This document shows, piece by piece, positions 54,301 to 57,300 of a DNA stretch of 64,000 nucleotides. The stretch spans positions 4,533,501 to 4,597,500 of the forward strand of contig CM072339.1 in assembly GCA_036874045.1 (NCBI GenBank). The letters are read 5' to 3'. Position 1 is the first letter of the stretch. Each line of letters starts with the position of its first letter. Below the pieces are notes generated by a model, which made no database searches, was not told where the DNA came from, and was given only the letters and a program-made list of their open reading frames with translations. A program made the position numbers and the translations under genes. This DNA comes from Cymodocea nodosa (lineage: Eukaryota > Streptophyta > Magnoliopsida > Alismatales > Cymodoceaceae).

Positions 54301-57300
54301 TTAGTTTACCAAACTTAGTTCTATCATGTTTTCCCATGGGTTCAAGAAATGTGCAATTGATAACTCCATTTACATTTAGAAGAGCCCTTGTAGATATATC
54401 ATTCTTGTTGTGTATGTGAATAATATTCTCTTGATAGGTGATGACTTAGTAGGAATTGAAGCTACCATGGTGTTTATAATGAAACATTGTGATACAAGAT
54501 ATGGGAAGACCTTGATATTTTTTAAGTATTGAATTTGCCAACTTTAAGGGAAAATTAGTCCTTTCACGAAGGAAGTATGCTATGGATCTATTAAAGGACA
54601 TAAGACTATTTAGTGCAATTCAAAGTTAAATTCCTATTGATCCTAATCCTCCGTTTTGAGACACCTTCACAGAGTTATTCAATGATGTGTCACAATATTG
54701 TAGGCTGATTGGTAAGCTTATCTACCTTATAGTGACTTATCTAGATATTTCGTTCATTGTTGGTTTTCTTAGTTAGTTTATGTAGATACCTAGGATAGTC
54801 CATTAGCAAGCTGCTCTGTGTTGTTGCATACATCAAGAGTTGTCTTGGCAAAAGACATATTTATTTAAATCAGGGGCACTTGGTAGTGACGTCCTATTCA
54901 AACTCTAGCTATGTTGGTGATTGGGTAGATAGGAGATTCGCCTTTAGGTATTGCATTTATGTGGAAGGCAACTTGGTTACTTGGAGGAACAAGAAATAAA
55001 ATGTTGTCTCTAAATTAAGTGTTGAAGTCAAGTATAGAATCATGTCTTAAATGGCTAATGAGTTAGTTTGAATACATTCTTTACTAACTCAGCTTGGAGT
55101 TAAAGTCTCCATGCTTATGGTCATACATTCTGACAATCAAGTTATACATATTGCATGTAATGACACCTCTCAACACACCAAGCATATTGAAGTCGATTAC
55201 CATTATATTTAGGAGCTTGTGGAGAGAAGAGTCATCATTACTCCTTATATCAGATCATTCAAGTAGATTGTCGATATTTTTACCAAGGGTCTCCATGTGG
55301 GTCCTTGTAAGGAATTTTGTAACAAGCTTAGGCAGTTTGATTTGTTCTCTCCTTGTCTAACTTGAAGGGGAGTGTTAGAGTTGTAATATAGTGTTGTAGG
55401 TTTAGTCTCACATGGATTTGTCTTTTCTATATTGTACCTTACATCTATATAAGAGGCTTAACCCTAATCAATATGATAGTTCTTTTCCCCCCAAAACCAC
55501 TTTTTCTATTCTAATTTTCACCATAGAATTAACCTAAGAATCTAATTGTAATTTCCAATTTCCTGTGAATATGACCTATACCTGTTAGTGTGTTGCTACT
55601 ATTAACATTGTGTGCTTGTGGTTTAGACAATGTAATAGTATCAATAAATAATAGGCATGTGGGCAGAGATAATATTCAAGGAGGCAATTTTTAAAAGGTT
55701 TTCCCTTGAATCATCAAAAGAAGATGGGGGAAAAACTTGACAAACTTCGAAGGCAATAGCAAGAAGTCCTAGTGGGCAGGTTGTTTGCATCTAGGGCTTC
55801 CCTGGTTCCTAGCAAAAGTACAAGGGTTGGAAGTCCCTATTGACAGATGCTATTAGCACTTAGGGCTTGGGAATTTTGGTGGTTGGCTCTAGGCATTTGC
55901 TCGTTGGTAACTCAGTAAGGGCACACTTGCAGGGCCTGTCATGGTGGTGGAAAGTCTGGATGGTTTGTCTGGAAGGGAAAGAATAGGTGGTTGGTTGTGT
56001 TTTATCAATGGGGAAGCACCTATTGTAGGTGTGAGTAGTAACTAGAGGTGTCAATGGGCTAGGTTGACCTAAAAAGTATCAATTCGTTTGGGCTACGGGT
56101 TGGGTCGAAATTTTTTTTAATTTTTTTGGGACAACTCGGTCTTGCTCAAAATTTTTTCAAGGTAGTCTGGCTCGATCCAAAATTTTTTCGAGATAACCCA
56201 ACATACCTTATAGCCCGACTTGCTTTTATAACTTTTTATTTTTTTCTTTGGTTTAACTGAAGGTCAACTTCAGCTTGACCGATTTTTTTTTAGTTTTTTA
56301 TTTTTTTAATGGTTTAACCGTATCTTTACTTCAGTCTAACCAAAATTTTTATTTTCTTTTTTGGTTTGATCAAAGTTTTTGATTTTTTTTAAAAAATATT
56401 TTATTATTATTTTTTTTCTTCAGTCTGACCAATTAAAGTTTTTTATTTTTTACTTCGGTTTGATCGACATATTTTAATTTTTTTCTTTGATCTGACTAAA
56501 GATAAACTTCAGTATGATCGAAGTTTTTTAAATTTATTATTTTTTTCTTTGATTTGATCAAAGCTAAACTTCGATCTGATCGAAGATTTTTATTTTCTTT
56601 ATTTTTTCCTTTGATTTAACATAATCTTAACTTTGGTACAATCAAAGTTTTTGATTTTAAATTAAAAAAAAATTACGTTTTTGATAATCAATTCATCATT
56701 CAAACACATTGTTTTATTTATAAATACATGAACATCAATCATTAGTCATCCTTTATAAATCATGATTCATCATTTATATATCAAGACATCACCAACAGAC
56801 CATTCATAATTCATCATTTATCAATACATTCAAATACATTAACATCAATATCAAGACATCATCAACAGACCATTCATAATTCATCATCTTTCGATACATT
56901 CAAACACAAGTCATAAAGTTAAAATAATTATTTTATTTCTGAATTTAAATTAAAATTACATTATTTTTGTAATTACATCAAATACTTTTACATTTAATGT
57001 ACATAATTATATTTAAACATTTAAATTTGCAAATTCATTGATGAAGTCATCTTTTTGTTGCTGTCTACGAACACAAGTAAACTCTTAGTCATTAACACAT
57101 TAATACTTCTAAAATATCATCTTTTAATCTTGCTCTTCTATCATCTAATATATTACCACTAATACTAAATGTTTGTTCAGATGCTACAGAAGAAGTTAGA
57201 ATTGTTAGTAAATCTCTAACCATTAATGATAAAATAAGAAATGTGCATTTTTGTGTTTTCTTTCAATTTATTATATCAAAATCTAGAAAATTAGGATTAT

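Larger units (their letters stand above)
52830..55603 (+). mobile_element. Ty1/copia element E, 5' half missing
   Basis: It begins inside the integrase and ends in a 3' LTR that starts at 55373. No 5' LTR, gag or protease was found. The LTR end is placed at about 55603 (TTAACA, matching the TGTTA start) but this is tentative. Confidence 0.75.
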
